A stretch of DNA of 64,000 bases. Source: Symsagittifera roscoffensis. Lineage: Eukaryota > Xenacoelomorpha > Acoela > Convolutidae. Positions 52,801-62,034 of the stretch are shown piece by piece. The notes below the pieces were generated by a model. That model did no database searches. It had not been told where the DNA came from and worked only from the letters and a program-made list of their open reading frames with translations. The position numbers and the translations under genes were made by a program. Numbering within the stretch: the stretch's first letter is position 1; each line of letters opens with the position of its first letter. The stretch lies in the NCBI RefSeq assembly GCF_963678635.1, contig NC_087063.1, positions 13,271,006 through 13,335,005 of the forward strand, given 5' to 3'.

Positions 52801-53390
52801 TGAGCGTCATACCAATCGAAACATGGGAAAAGATGGGCTTTGACAAAGGTGACTTGATAGACTCGAGAATACGGCTGTCAGCTGCAAACAAAGGGGCCCT
52901 TCGGGTGTTGGGCAGGACGCCGATAATAGCCCTCAATTTGGGGGAACGTAACCTGTGGATGAGCTTCATCGTGGTAGAAAACCTAGATGAATCTGACCAA
53001 TTCATTTTGGGCAGAGACTTCATCAGGAATTTCGACGTAACGATTGATCTAAATAATGCAATGTTCAGGATACGGAACCCGGATAGGAGGTACGCAATCA
53101 AACCGGTAAATTTAATAATGGCGAATGAAAACAAAGCACCGGTATTCTTGAGTAGGAGAGTGAGGTTAAAAGCTAATGAAGCGGCAATCGTAAGCTTGAG
53201 GATGAAAAATTATAATGAACTAAGTGACAACAAGCAAGTGTGTATAGTTCCGAATCCCAATAGTCAAAGCGCTGCTGTTTTAGGAAGATCATTTTCGATA
53301 ACGAAGAGCGGCCTCTGCGTCAGTGTCTTGTTGAATACCCTTGATATACCGATCACGATACAGAGAGGGAGGAAGCTGGGATATGCTTAA
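49827..53390 (+). CDS. gag: Gag-protease polyprotein of element C (1187 aa)
   Basis: ATG start. An acidic, probably disordered N-terminus is followed by a long coiled coil (about residues 200-297). The capsid region starts near 433 (SDGCIDTWVEVMRLHLEQDN, RFGSGMKGHQAMMRFEKRRQ), shared with element B. Two CCHC zinc knuckles lie near 631 (CANCGSADHHVADC) and 682 (CFFCNQEGHFRMDC), and a retroviral-type aspartic protease near 982 (LRGLLDTGAVLSVIPIETW). It builds the particle, packages RNA and cleaves the polyprotein. The frame ends at a single TAA (53388-53390); the next codons stay open in the same frame straight into pol. So either readthrough makes Gag-Pol or this stop is a recent mutation. Confidence 0.93.
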   Translation: MRRSRVPVLEKRSSGSNTKYNSSLRGTTSTGPKITKTNFSVNMVSTRSTAENRAKEGTEGERVEPTIEIDLETPDQSVDETRKMATESTPMPNAEEPNQKPIEFSPIDDAEDAIGNTEETVKEDSQVKRTSFTEKLGIMFGIKSKENVTEEPKAERARTFGTVSTKTSEANPREEQAKAEATAEERPTADHEETTIELGDLLAKLNQIDKRLKHSEEDREVIKKEIRYNKHEYLDSYFNLAKATDERLKEMSDKVEATNEEREKNIKTDMQQLKNRYDDVNSQLGSLERRMDTMSKSQAESSCAIQAKLDAILRGSTPQERPAADRTQSTRVDFVEPQRNKRQSTPLPLTRDTISIAPTAAKTIMKNGTSNTTTAPGDSTANSNTGPDAMTWASTWEMMNRTLEAFATRNTDSSDRREGKSRKTFKKPKEFKDDSDGCIDTWVEVMRLHLEQDNLSDERQACTAILSNLEGTALKCVVAKKEEERDTADKIFEILLNRFGSGMKGHQAMMRFEKRRQRDDESIDRFLDDLESLRRRSDPEESTNRRNFSIASKFIDGVKSDDLRTMLATYYTLSKDSAPTPEEMRQKSREYMLMKPKKYSYSENRNTQGGSQPQRSSWYKPRDDMDKRRSCANCGSADHHVADCTTYKQGMKSLGYAPDEEDMSQMEYYNGLIIKIGARCFFCNQEGHFRMDCPLFWEAVKDQNHPKHKLALAAVQNQRNRQNEFESRNLGAPNTELPTKTVKAVTHVSGALESAAGSSLEINYEKAATEAIAKVKQDLAAKEIEQRLKLEIERQNFNEALTGSNSIPEARTGSMKTGNCNTVKMVTGKPFGISKIGARIMSIITVGGHEVTRNLSEPSDQTIMHIDVYADYLSGISPQTTSRALRALLTRGGSKSVRVDNRYTEAYGPHEVMLNIDGINIYTKTMITCDEDLIGQIYVGKEELKVRSIGHCAMLEEDAMHIGTEADVTGHVLDINGKKTQLRGLLDTGAVLSVIPIETWEKMGFDKGDLIDSRIRLSAANKGALRVLGRTPIIALNLGERNLWMSFIVVENLDESDQFILGRDFIRNFDVTIDLNNAMFRIRNPDRRYAIKPVNLIMANENKAPVFLSRRVRLKANEAAIVSLRMKNYNELSDNKQVCIVPNPNSQSAAVLGRSFSITKSGLCVSVLLNTLDIPITIQRGRKLGYA

Positions 53391-56300
53391 CCAGTTAAAA
53401 CTCGATACGAAACAATTGAAAACTCAAAACAAAATGAAGTTGTTGATTGTCCTAATCACAGGGACAAAATTTGTATCTTGAGACGATTGCAGAGAATAAA
53501 AGATTCTTCAAGTCTTATCAAATCACTTAAGTCAGAAACGGACGATGGGCTTTCGAGCTGTTCGAACTTTCCAGAGCGACCCACACTAGATGAAATGCAA
53601 ACTGATAAACCGGTTCTGCCGGAGATTGAACATTTAAGGGGCAAACTGAAAGATGAACAGCTCGAAGCTATCAAGGACGTACTAGAGCGGAACGAGGAGG
53701 TTTTTTCAAGGCATAAGGCGGATATCGGGTGTTGTAATTTTGTTGAACATGAAATAGAACTTGAGGAAAACGCGGTGCCACACAGGGAGGGGGCGAGGCG
53801 CATGACCCCACACAAATCGGACGCGTGTAGAAAAGAAATCGAAACGTTACTAGAGTATGACATGATAGAACCATCCAAGTCACCGTGGGCGTGTGGAGTA
53901 GTGATGGCCAAAAAGAAAGGCGACCAGTTGAGGTTTTGTTGTGACTTTCGATACCTGAACTCCGTCACGGTGAAGGATGCCTATCCCATACCTAGAATTG
54001 ATGAGAGCCTCTCGAAGTTAGGTGATGCGAAATTTTTTACGACTCTTGATTTAGGCTCGGCCTTTTGGCAGGTACCATTAAGGAAGCAAGACAGGGACAA
54101 GACAGGGTTCGCCTGCGAGTTGGGTCTGTTTCAATGGAAACGGATGCCGTTTGGACTCTGCAATGCAACAGCCACGTTTCAGCGGCTGATGGCACACGCG
54201 TTGATAGGCGTGACGAAGAAGTACGGCAACCTGGTAATGTGCTATGTGGACGACGTGGTAATAGCAACGCCAACACTAGAAGGCCACATTGAGAGGCTTG
54301 ACGAGGTGTTCGCGTGCATGAAAAGATCGGGGCTGAAGTGTAAACCATCAAAGTGCGAGATACTCAAGGACTCGATTAAATACTTGGGCAGGATGGTAGA
54401 TAAACACGGTATCAGACCTGACCCAGACGCCGTGGAAGCAGTCCTAACCTGGAAATCACCGAAGACGGAGCACCAGCTGATGAGCTTCCTGGGTTTCGCC
54501 AACTATTATAGAGAATTCATCAAGGGCTATGCGGACAAGGTATACCCGATGCAACAATTAATGAGACATAAGGGCAAGAAGTTCACGTGGAACAACGCGG
54601 CAGAAGAGTCATTCCAGAGAATAAAGAAAGAGCTGTGTGAGGCACCAGTACTGGGTATGCCGACTGAGAAGGGGATGTACGTGCTAGACACGGATGCGTC
54701 AGTAGTCGCTATTTCTGGGATTCTCCATCAAGAACAAGAATGGAATGGGAAGACAGTCTTGAGACCAATAGCATACGGGAGCAAGGTCCTAAGTGACACA
54801 GAAATGAAGTACGGAGCACCGAAAGCAGAGATGTTCGCGGTGGTCACCTTTGTCGAAAAATACAGAGCATACTTAGGCAGTGAGCCCTTCAAGCTGCGAG
54901 TCGACAACCGAGCACTAAGCTGGCTGAAAACGTACTCAATGGACCAGAGCTATATTGGGAGGTGGATAGTTCGCTTGGATGGATACAACATGATAATTGA
55001 GCACAGAACACGAGATAAACATCAAAATGCTGACAGCTTGAGTAAGAAGACGGAGTTCTACGAGAGGCAAGAACAAAGAGAGGCGGACAGACCTGAGATC
55101 AAAGACGGCTTCTCCTTTATGGACAAAGAAACGTACGACAGTCTTCCACTCACGAGATGGCTGGACAAATCAGGCAAACCGATTGAAGATCATCCCGAAT
55201 TGCCGAAAGAGCCTCTTGAAAAGACCATCTTGAAGAAAAGCAGAGGGATTCCGATAGGAATAATGCTCAAGTCCAAGATCGTGAGGGAAACACTCAAGGC
55301 AAAAGGTTATGATCTCATCCAGGTAGAGGAGGGAACGGTCCGAATAGATGAAGACTTAATGAGGTTGCTTGAGAAACTATCAGATGACAAGCCCGTGATC
55401 CAAGGGAAAGGTCAGGAGGCACCGGAACTAACCATACTTCGGAGAGAAGAAACAGTGAACAATACTGACGTCTCAAAAGGAAGCATCACTGATAGCAAGG
55501 AAGTTGTGCGATCACTAGTTGAAAAAATCCCCGAAAAAATTCTGGAGCAGACAAAAGTCAGGGATAAGAAAGTAACATTCAGAGAAGAAGTTGAACACCT
55601 GGGACTAGATCAAGAGTCCGGGGAGTGGTCCAGATTCATGGAAGAAGACGAAACCGGAGAAGGGAAATTGTCCGGGGAGCGTGAAGAATGGGATGAAGAC
55701 TCGGATGAGAGCAGCGAAGACCAAGACAGTCTATGCATGATACTGGCGGAAGAGAAGATAAGACAGCACGACAGGGAATTACAGACGGATCCATCTTCAG
55801 GGACGTACAATCTGGAAATACAAGAGGTACGAGGTGGTGAAGAGCTCGAGAAAATAGCAGTTTCAAGAAAACCACTAAGGGAACTATCGTGCAACTCAAA
55901 CGTCAGAACGAATCTGGTACCAGAAGACGACATGAAAATCGTGAAAAGGATGATATGTGTGAAACTGAGCGATGACATCCACAACCCTGGTGAGATGAAT
56001 GGACAGATCATGGCGCTAAAGGAGCACGTTAAGGCGAGATACAGGCTGTCTGACCTAATAAGGGCCCAGAAGAATGACAAAATGACAAGTAACCTCTCCA
56101 AATGGATCCATTTGGGAGTCAAGGAGAAGGGGGAACTTGAGGAAGACAGCTACAAGATCTTGAGCCAGTTCTACAAAGAAAAGAGAGACTTACTTTATCA
56201 CACAGCTGAAGGGGTGGTAGCGTGCAAGAGAAGAGATGAGGAAAAAATATTACACAAACACAACCTCATCATACTACCACAATTGTACCAAACGGAGGTG

Positions 56301-58625
56301 CTTTTCAGATCACACGACCAGATGGGCCACCAGGCGATAGATAAAGTACAACAAAGGATACTTCACAGGTTTGACTGGCCGGGAATGAGAAAAGCTTGCG
56401 AGAGATGGGTGAATGCCTGCCTAGCATGCCTTCAAGTAAAAGACCCAAGGAAGATGAAGTTTCCCCTCAAGTCTGTCGAGAGTTCGGAATTCAATGAGGT
56501 GGTGCAGATAGACCATCAGAAAATCTGCATGACGGAGTCGGGTTATAACCAAATACTAGTTATAATAGATCACTTCACCAAGTTGGCGGAAGCGGTTCCG
56601 TGCCAGACAGCCTCAGCAGAGGAGACATGTGATCACCTGATAACGCATTGGATATCGCGGTATGGTTGTCCAATGACTTTCCAGTCGGACAACGGCAAGG
56701 CTTTTGTGGGGGACTTGACAAAAGAATTGATGAAGAGATCACACATTGCTCAAGCACACTCGACGACCTATCATCCACAGACCAATGGGTTGGTAGAAAG
56801 ACAGAACAGGACACTGGTCAACATGCTCAGGGTGTACTGCTCGAGATACATGACGGACTGGGACAAATACCTGCCACAGGTAGTAGGAGCCTATAATAGT
56901 ACTCAGCACTCAACGACGGGTATCAGTCCTTTCATGATGTTGACAGGCAGGGAAAGGGCAATGCCTATAACATTCTTCTACCTGGAGTACGAGGGGAAGA
57001 GGACGTCACCTCAAGCATACGTGAAGGAAGCGATCAAAAGACAACAAGAGCTAAACGAGCTATGTCGGAGAAACACGGCGCAAGCGCAAATGAGGCAACG
57101 CAAGAAATATGACGAAAAGATACTAAGAGCAAAGCCATACGAAGTGGGCCAATACGTGTGGGTCTTCCAAAATGTCATACCGCCCAAGGGAACAAAGAAA
57201 CTACTCAAGAAATGGAGAGGACCGTTCATGATTACGGAAGTACATCAACAAGGACGGTTCTATCGCTTGAGTACAGGGCGAGCAGCACATTACGAAAATC
57301 TGAAGCCTCACGTCCCGTCCCCGGAGGACTGGTGCCTACCAAAAGACATGGAAGGTCTTGAGTACCTGGTGGTGGAACCAGCGTGCGAAGTGAATGAGAA
57401 AGGCACTAGAGAGAAAAATGATGGTAATGAGAACTTGAGTTTGGACGACAACGAAAAGATAGAAGTGGAGTCGGATGCAGGTTCATTTGTAGAAGAAGAC
57501 TGGAACGACCCAGAGCAAAACGAGGTACCGAAGTGGATGGAGCCGGATCGACCAACACCACCGGAAACCAGGACTGGCAATCGTAAACGAACAGGTATGA
57601 GGTACAATAGGTACGGGGATGACTTCTTGATCGATAAGATACAGCCAGACAAGTTGGGCGATGAACTACTAAGCGCAGGCGAACTGGAAGCCGAAGAGGA
57701 ATGGCAGGTCATTGACGATGGTGGACATTATCCGCAGGATGATTACTCGACGCCAGAATTGGAGACGGATCTCGAGCAGAGTGAAATAGAAAGGAGGGAG
57801 AACACGAACTTGAGGATTCTAGAGTGGATGCGTGATGTCAAAGACGAGAGCCGCGAAGGACAAAGCATTCAGCAAATCGATGTATCAGCAGCAAATTACA
57901 TGAAGACAGAGGACCCTCTTTTCGGATGGACAGCAACAGACAGGCCACTGGACATCCCCAAGGACAATTCAGACCCGACTACATCGACGGGGACGTCGAT
58001 AAATATTTTTGTCCGGGGAGTGGGGGTAGGACTTACCCACACCGAAAATTTGATGATAAAGAAGCTCAAGGAAGTGAGGGAAACAAGCGGATTGGAACTG
58101 GAGGAAGAAGAACCAGAGCCTACCATAGGAAGGAATTTCAAAACGAAATTCGAAATACCCAATGAATACTCAGAGAACATCATGATAACGGATAGCGACT
58201 TCATCCTGTCAAACAGGACCAGCGCGATCTGCATCACGGCGGACATGAGTTTCAAATCAAGATTGGAGGCTGACTTCAAAAGAGAGTACCAGAACGTAGA
58301 GTTTCTGTTCAGACAGAGGCCAGGACTGGGAGGCATAGCAGCGCTTCCACCGTCAGTGGCACAAGTCCCGGGCAAATACCTCTGCTTCCTAGTAACGAGA
58401 GTCAACGACATAAACACAATTGATCCCGAACACGTGATATTGGCACTGACAAGACTACGTGACTTCATGATTGAAAGAGGAATAGTGGAGGTCTCGATGC
58501 CGGTGTACGACCCAAACAGGGGCAAACTGAGCTCGAGGGAATTGTACGCTATCCTACATGTGGTCTTTGCAGAAACAGAGATAATGGTGCATCTTCACAA
58601 GAAGTACTACTTGAGCATTGCCTGA
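53391..58625 (+). CDS. pol: Pol of element C: RT, RNase H, integrase and C-terminal macro domain
   Basis: The frame is open from the base after gag's TAA (53391) to TGA at 58623-58625, in phase with gag. There is no ATG in the first 60 or so codons, so readthrough is the simplest expression route. RT has LRFCCDFRYLNS, TTLDLGSAFWQVPL and CYVDDVV (54240 region). RNase H has VLDTDASVVAISGIL (54680) and DNRAL. The integrase has an H2C2 finger (56314-56430), D-D-E residues in VVQIDHQK, FQSDNGKAF and NGLVERQN, and a GPY/F-type segment (KKWRGPFMITEV, 57210). A long acidic linker follows RNase H, then another follows integrase. The last 145 residues (58188-58622) look like a divergent macro domain. 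All polymerase and integrase catalytic residues are present, so the enzyme could be active. Confidence 0.93.
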   Translation, partial: PVKTRYETIENSKQNEVVDCPNHRDKICILRRLQRIKDSSSLIKSLKSETDDGLSSCSNFPERPTLDEMQTDKPVLPEIEHLRGKLKDEQLEAIKDVLERNEEVFSRHKADIGCCNFVEHEIELEENAVPHREGARRMTPHKSDACRKEIETLLEYDMIEPSKSPWACGVVMAKKKGDQLRFCCDFRYLNSVTVKDAYPIPRIDESLSKLGDAKFFTTLDLGSAFWQVPLRKQDRDKTGFACELGLFQWKRMPFGLCNATATFQRLMAHALIGVTKKYGNLVMCYVDDVVIATPTLEGHIERLDEVFACMKRSGLKCKPSKCEILKDSIKYLGRMVDKHGIRPDPDAVEAVLTWKSPKTEHQLMSFLGFANYYREFIKGYADKVYPMQQLMRHKGKKFTWNNAAEESFQRIKKELCEAPVLGMPTEKGMYVLDTDASVVAISGILHQEQEWNGKTVLRPIAYGSKVLSDTEMKYGAPKAEMFAVVTFVEKYRAYLGSEPFKLRVDNRALSWLKTYSMDQSYIGRWIVRLDGYNMIIEHRTRDKHQNADSLSKKTEFYERQEQREADRPEIKDGFSFMDKETYDSLPLTRWLDKSGKPIEDHPELPKEPLEKTILKKSRGIPIGIMLKSKIVRETLKAKGYDLIQVEEGTVRIDEDLMRLLEKLSDDKPVIQGKGQEAPELTILRREETVNNTDVSKGSITDSKEVVRSLVEKIPEKILEQTKVRDKKVTFREEVEHLGLDQESGEWSRFMEEDETGEGKLSGEREEWDEDSDESSEDQDSLCMILAEEKIRQHDRELQTDPSSGTYNLEIQEVRGGEELEKIAVSRKPLRELSCNSNVRTNLVPEDDMKIVKRMICVKLSDDIHNPGEMNGQIMALKEHVKARYRLSDLIRAQKNDKMTSNLSKWIHLGVKEKGELEEDSYKILSQFYKEKRDLLYHTAEGVVACKRRDEEKILHKHNLIILPQLYQTEVLFRSHDQMGHQAIDKVQQRILHRFDWPGMRKACERWVNACLACLQVKDPRKMKFPLKSVESSEFNEVVQIDHQKICMTESGYNQILVIIDHFTKLAEAVPCQTASAEETCDHLITHWISRYGCPMTFQSDNGKAFVGDLTKELMKRSHIAQAHSTTYHPQTNGLVERQNRTLVNMLRVYCSRYMTDWDKYLPQVVGAYNSTQHSTTGISPFMMLTGRERAMPITFFYLEYEGKRTSPQAYVKEAIKRQQELNELCRRNTAQAQMRQRKKYDEKILRAKPYEVGQYVWVFQNVIPPKGTKKLLKKWRGPFMITEVHQQGRFYRLSTGRAAHYENLKPHVPSPEDWCLPKDMEGLEYLVVEPACEVNEKGTREKNDGNENLSLDDNEKIEVESDAGSFVEEDWNDPEQNEVPKWMEPDRPTPPETRTGNRKRTGMRYNRYGDDFLIDKIQPDKLGDELLSAGELEAEEEWQVIDDGGHYPQDDYSTPELETDLEQSEIERRENTNLRILEWMRDVKDESREGQSIQQIDVSAANYMKTEDPLFGWTATDRPLDIPKDNSDPTTSTGTSINIFVRGVGVGLTHTENLMIKKLKEVRETSGLELEEEEPEPTIGRNFKTKFEIPNEYSENIMITDSDFILSNRTSAICITADMSFKSRLEADFKREYQNVEFLFRQRPGLGGIAALPPSVAQVPGKYLCFLVTRVNDINTIDPEHVILALTRLRDFMIERGIVEVSMPVYDPNRGKLSSRELYAILHVVFAETEIMVHLHKKYYLSIA
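58188..58622 (+). other. Macro (ADP-ribose-binding-like) domain at the Pol C-terminus
   Basis: The segment follows the order of OARD1/TARG1-type macro domains: a first strand and SDFILSNRTSAICITAD (family: D-(L/F)-x(4)-SLAHCIS-D), then a helix (SRLEADFKREY; family GIAxxFKxKF), then GKYLCFLVTRVN (family GRYIYYLITK), DPEHVILALTRLRDFMIERG (family long helix), IVEVSMPVYDPNRGKL (family VTDLSMPRIGCGLD) and ETEIMVHLH (last strand). The glycine-rich ADP-ribose contacts are replaced (GAGIA by FKSRLE, GCGLD by DPNRGK). The fold is therefore probable but hydrolase activity is doubtful. Confidence 0.6.
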
Positions 58626-58851
58626 GTCGGGTACATGGAGGTATCAGGTCGGGTGTGAGGGAGGAGTCTTGAGTTAGGTACTGGGGTGCGGCGCAGGTAA
58701 AGGGATCTTAAGATGTGATTGGCATGACAATTGAATTTTAAAAGAAAGAATTGATGGTGCTAAAACATAAAATGAATCTGCATGTTCTTAAGGGAAAATC
58801 CAATCGAATTGCTTTAAGTGATATGAGAATGATAAGATTTTAACCATATGA
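58626..58851 (+). other. Spacer between pol and ORF3
   Basis: About 226 bp with no gene. A TGA (58849-58851) sits immediately before the ORF3 open frame, in that frame. Confidence 0.5.
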
Positions 58852-61800
58852 GTGGATGGAGAGGTCGAATCAATGATGATAGCCACAACACCCTCGAGCA
58901 GAGATGTGAAGACTCGCAAGAGGAAGAGAGAAGTGGAAGGATGGGGTAGTCCTTCAGTGGATGCTGTTTCGGAAGGAAACTTGAGAGAGACGGCGCCCAT
59001 CGTTTTGGCCCGATGCAAGACGGCGGCATACAAGAACAGCTCGGAGCTCAGGAAACCACTTGAAGTAGAAAAGGAAATAGAGGTTTCCACCAGTTCGACG
59101 TCAGAAGAAGAATTCAAGCCTCAGAAGGTAAACGTGAAGAGAGGTTCAACGAACGGACAGGTAGGGGAAGTGGAGATCGGCAAAGAATGGATCTCGAAGG
59201 CACATCAGGACATGGGCAAACAAGTGACGAGTGATCCATTGGAGAGGAACAAGACGAGGAACACTTCCCGGACGTGGTGGGTGGCCCTCGAAACATTGAA
59301 GGAAATGGAGGACTGCTTGAAGAAGTTGGACAGTGGAATAGCTCGCAGGCGACGCAATTGGGCCACCCAGCAAAAAGCCGAGGTTAATAAGATAGAGATG
59401 GCAAGTCATCTGAAGAGGTCCTGGCAGAGTTTGTTGAAGGATCATTTTGAAGAGGCGATGAGAACATCCTCATCAGCACCGCCACTAATGGCGAATCCCT
59501 TCGTTAGAACTGCGGGACAATTAATGTTCACCTGGAGTCTGGTGGGAATAGAGTTGGAGACATTGACCTCGTATGACAGGCTGAAGTTGGGAAGCAAGAA
59601 GCTAGAGGTGTATCAGGCACTGATGCAACACGTGGCCAGGGACAATTCAGGCTTGAGCCTGGCTAGAAGAAAAGATGCCACATGTTTCTTGAGATGGATA
59701 ATGTCAATGATGTCTGACAGCACCATCCTGGCATGCCACCAGAGAGCAAGTGGAAGTAAAACCATGGAGAAAAGAGTCTCAACGATCATCTTGAACGTAT
59801 ATCAGAGTACAGGAATAGAGAAAGAAGATGGTTCCAGACTATCCTTAGAGAACCATCGGAAGCTGGACGAGGTACGGAGGTTCTCTAATAAGAAGTTCGA
59901 GGAAGAACATGATGTTCACCGTAACCTGGCCTCGTCAGAACAGTACTCGAGACTCAGTGAGAAGGGGGAATACCAACATGTGTCTGGAGTGATGGGAATG
60001 GCCTACAATCCCTTCTTAGACTCGGAAGCTGGAGGAGCCCACAGAAACCATGAGGTAGCGGAGCTACTGAAGTTTTGGACAGAAAGAATAATGGAGATAG
60101 ACGCGGTGGAGAAAGAGGGGCCGAGCCTGGGCCTGATTCTTGAGAAAACACCAGAGGTGATAAGCATACCGCGCTCAAACAAGAGAGTTGAAGTGAACAT
60201 GGGCGGTGGAAATGGCTTGTTAACCACGAACTTGGGAGTGATATGGAAGCTACTAAGACCCTCCTGGTGTCCACATCCCCATGCAAGTCTAATCGAGGAA
60301 ACCACAGAGCGAGTGAGGTTAGCACCAACGGAAGATGAAGATCTGGCGAAGTTGAGTGTACTACATAAGCTAATCACGCCCCAGATGCAAGAGCCAAGCG
60401 AAAGGACGAGCGACCCCGGGTCAGTAAAGAAATTGGAGCCGGGTAGCTGTCTGGATTCGACGTGTGGGAACGGAGAGCACATCTGCGATGGACGGTCATG
60501 CGTCAGAATACTGTCGTTTCAAAAAGAAGACCTGGTCACTTGGTTCGAAGACATCACAGAAAGGGAGAAAAGTGAAGTGCAAATAATAGCGGAATGTTAC
60601 GCGAGAACCACGGTGAATATAGCGACAGCTCTCGGATTCTTCTCGAGAATGTGTGGTCTGCAGGCACTGGAGAGACTGGAGTCTGAACATCATTTAGTGA
60701 CGGCGTTGAGCGTGGAATCATGGCCCGGGGTGTTGCAGGTGACTCAAAAACACATCCGGAGCTGGAAGGTTGGTCTTGAGGCGGAAATGGGATTTCCCAT
60801 GAGCGAAGCTTATGGCTTGCCATTGAACGCGAAATCGCTGATAGGGTCAATGATGGCCAACTTGTGCGGAAGTCACTACCCGCTACACATGGCGATGGTG
60901 GAAGTGTCCAGCCAGAGAATACTGGTGGACAAGGCCTTCTCAGTGCCCAAGTGCGTGAGGTTGGCTCGGATGTCGCATCACTCGCACAAGTTGTTGAGAA
61001 AAATCAAAGGGACAGTACCAAAAGAATTGAGAGATGACTTAAGCGAAATCTGGGGAGAAGATCTTCTGAAGTTGGAAAGAGAAAACACGAGCGATCACGA
61101 GAGACAAAACGTGATCGGGAAACCTGTGGGAAGTACTCCGAACCTGGAAGACAACGACACGATGCACGAGAAAATGATGGAGCTTGAGCCTCTCTTGGAA
61201 GCCTCAGGGGAGCGTAATCTCAGGAGCATTGAGATCTCTCATGGGGAATGCCCATGCCACTGTTTGGCACAAACGGTGTGGTATCCAGATCACAAGAACC
61301 TTTGCCTGGTGTGGGATGTGGAAGAGATTCGGTCGATCGGACTACCGGATCACCGGCAGAAGGTGACGCTCTTAGTAGTGAGTACGATGTTAGCTCTGAG
61401 ATGGATAGAAGAGAATATAACGAAGTATCGGGAGGCGACGACGCCAACGGCTGAGTCAATATACGCGATAGACTACAGCAGGAGACTCGAGTTGTTTGAG
61501 ACTGCGTGCAAAGTATTCGCCATACCGACGGAAGTCAGGCACGTATGGAGTCGCTTGAGGTACTTTCCATGGTTTCGGGCGACACTGACGTCTTGGTTGT
61601 ACATGACAACGAAAGATCACATGAGAAAACATCAAAAAGAGTATCGACAGTTCCAGGCCGAGATTGGGCCGGAAGCTTTCAAGAGACCCCTGCTAACCCA
61701 TCGTAATGCGATCACGACAGGATGGAAAAGAGTGGGTAAGATGTCTAGAGACAATACCAAAGCGAGGGAGTCGATACTAGAGGAAGACCTGGCGAAGAAC

Positions 61801-62034
61801 GTGAGCTTGAGCCTGCACAACTCCTTTTGCTTGAACCGAGAAGCTAGGGTGAAGGCACTACCCAACCAAGCAAAGAGATTGCAGGAGCAGAGAGAATGGA
61901 TGCGATCCTATGAACAGCTGAAGGCTTGGGAGGAGATTGTGATTAGTTCCGATGATGAAGAGGAACTGTTGAGACAGTTTGCCGCATCTAGCACTTCAGG
62001 ATGCAGTACCTCCAAGGCGAAGAGTACGAGATGA
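58852..62034 (+). CDS. ORF3 of element C, unrecognised (about 1053-1060 aa)
   Basis: The open frame begins at a GTG directly after a TGA; the first ATG is at 58873 (MMIATTP), giving about 1053 residues. I recognise no domain and see no signal peptide or transmembrane helix, so it is not a usual Env. Visible features: a basic NLS-like stretch (KTRKRKREVEGW, about 21-32), Ser/Glu-rich residues 79-87, a four-Cys motif near 533-553 (C-x4-C-x6-C-x4-C with a conserved HIC, starting SCLDSTCGNGEHIC), a conserved core (IATALGFFSRMCGLQAL, SVESWPGVLQ, VDKAFSVPKCVRLARMS, EPLLEASGERN), a CPCHCLAQT patch near 800, and an acidic tail (SSDDEEELL). The same protein, broken, is in element B. It is presumably made from a spliced RNA. 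Nuclear or nucleic-acid-binding roles are conceivable but unproven. Confidence 0.85.
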   Translation: MDGEVESMMIATTPSSRDVKTRKRKREVEGWGSPSVDAVSEGNLRETAPIVLARCKTAAYKNSSELRKPLEVEKEIEVSTSSTSEEEFKPQKVNVKRGSTNGQVGEVEIGKEWISKAHQDMGKQVTSDPLERNKTRNTSRTWWVALETLKEMEDCLKKLDSGIARRRRNWATQQKAEVNKIEMASHLKRSWQSLLKDHFEEAMRTSSSAPPLMANPFVRTAGQLMFTWSLVGIELETLTSYDRLKLGSKKLEVYQALMQHVARDNSGLSLARRKDATCFLRWIMSMMSDSTILACHQRASGSKTMEKRVSTIILNVYQSTGIEKEDGSRLSLENHRKLDEVRRFSNKKFEEEHDVHRNLASSEQYSRLSEKGEYQHVSGVMGMAYNPFLDSEAGGAHRNHEVAELLKFWTERIMEIDAVEKEGPSLGLILEKTPEVISIPRSNKRVEVNMGGGNGLLTTNLGVIWKLLRPSWCPHPHASLIEETTERVRLAPTEDEDLAKLSVLHKLITPQMQEPSERTSDPGSVKKLEPGSCLDSTCGNGEHICDGRSCVRILSFQKEDLVTWFEDITEREKSEVQIIAECYARTTVNIATALGFFSRMCGLQALERLESEHHLVTALSVESWPGVLQVTQKHIRSWKVGLEAEMGFPMSEAYGLPLNAKSLIGSMMANLCGSHYPLHMAMVEVSSQRILVDKAFSVPKCVRLARMSHHSHKLLRKIKGTVPKELRDDLSEIWGEDLLKLERENTSDHERQNVIGKPVGSTPNLEDNDTMHEKMMELEPLLEASGERNLRSIEISHGECPCHCLAQTVWYPDHKNLCLVWDVEEIRSIGLPDHRQKVTLLVVSTMLALRWIEENITKYREATTPTAESIYAIDYSRRLELFETACKVFAIPTEVRHVWSRLRYFPWFRATLTSWLYMTTKDHMRKHQKEYRQFQAEIGPEAFKRPLLTHRNAITTGWKRVGKMSRDNTKARESILEEDLAKNVSLSLHNSFCLNREARVKALPNQAKRLQEQREWMRSYEQLKAWEEIVISSDDEEELLRQFAASSTSGCSTSKAKSTR

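Noticed and set aside
53478-53480. TTG as a true start codon for pol
   Set aside because: The frame is open back to the gag stop at 53390 in the same phase. A TTG start is improbable in an animal element; readthrough or mutation explains it better.
57896-58525. 209-codon minus-strand frame
   Set aside because: Antisense shadow of the Pol C-terminus (macro-like domain); no own features.
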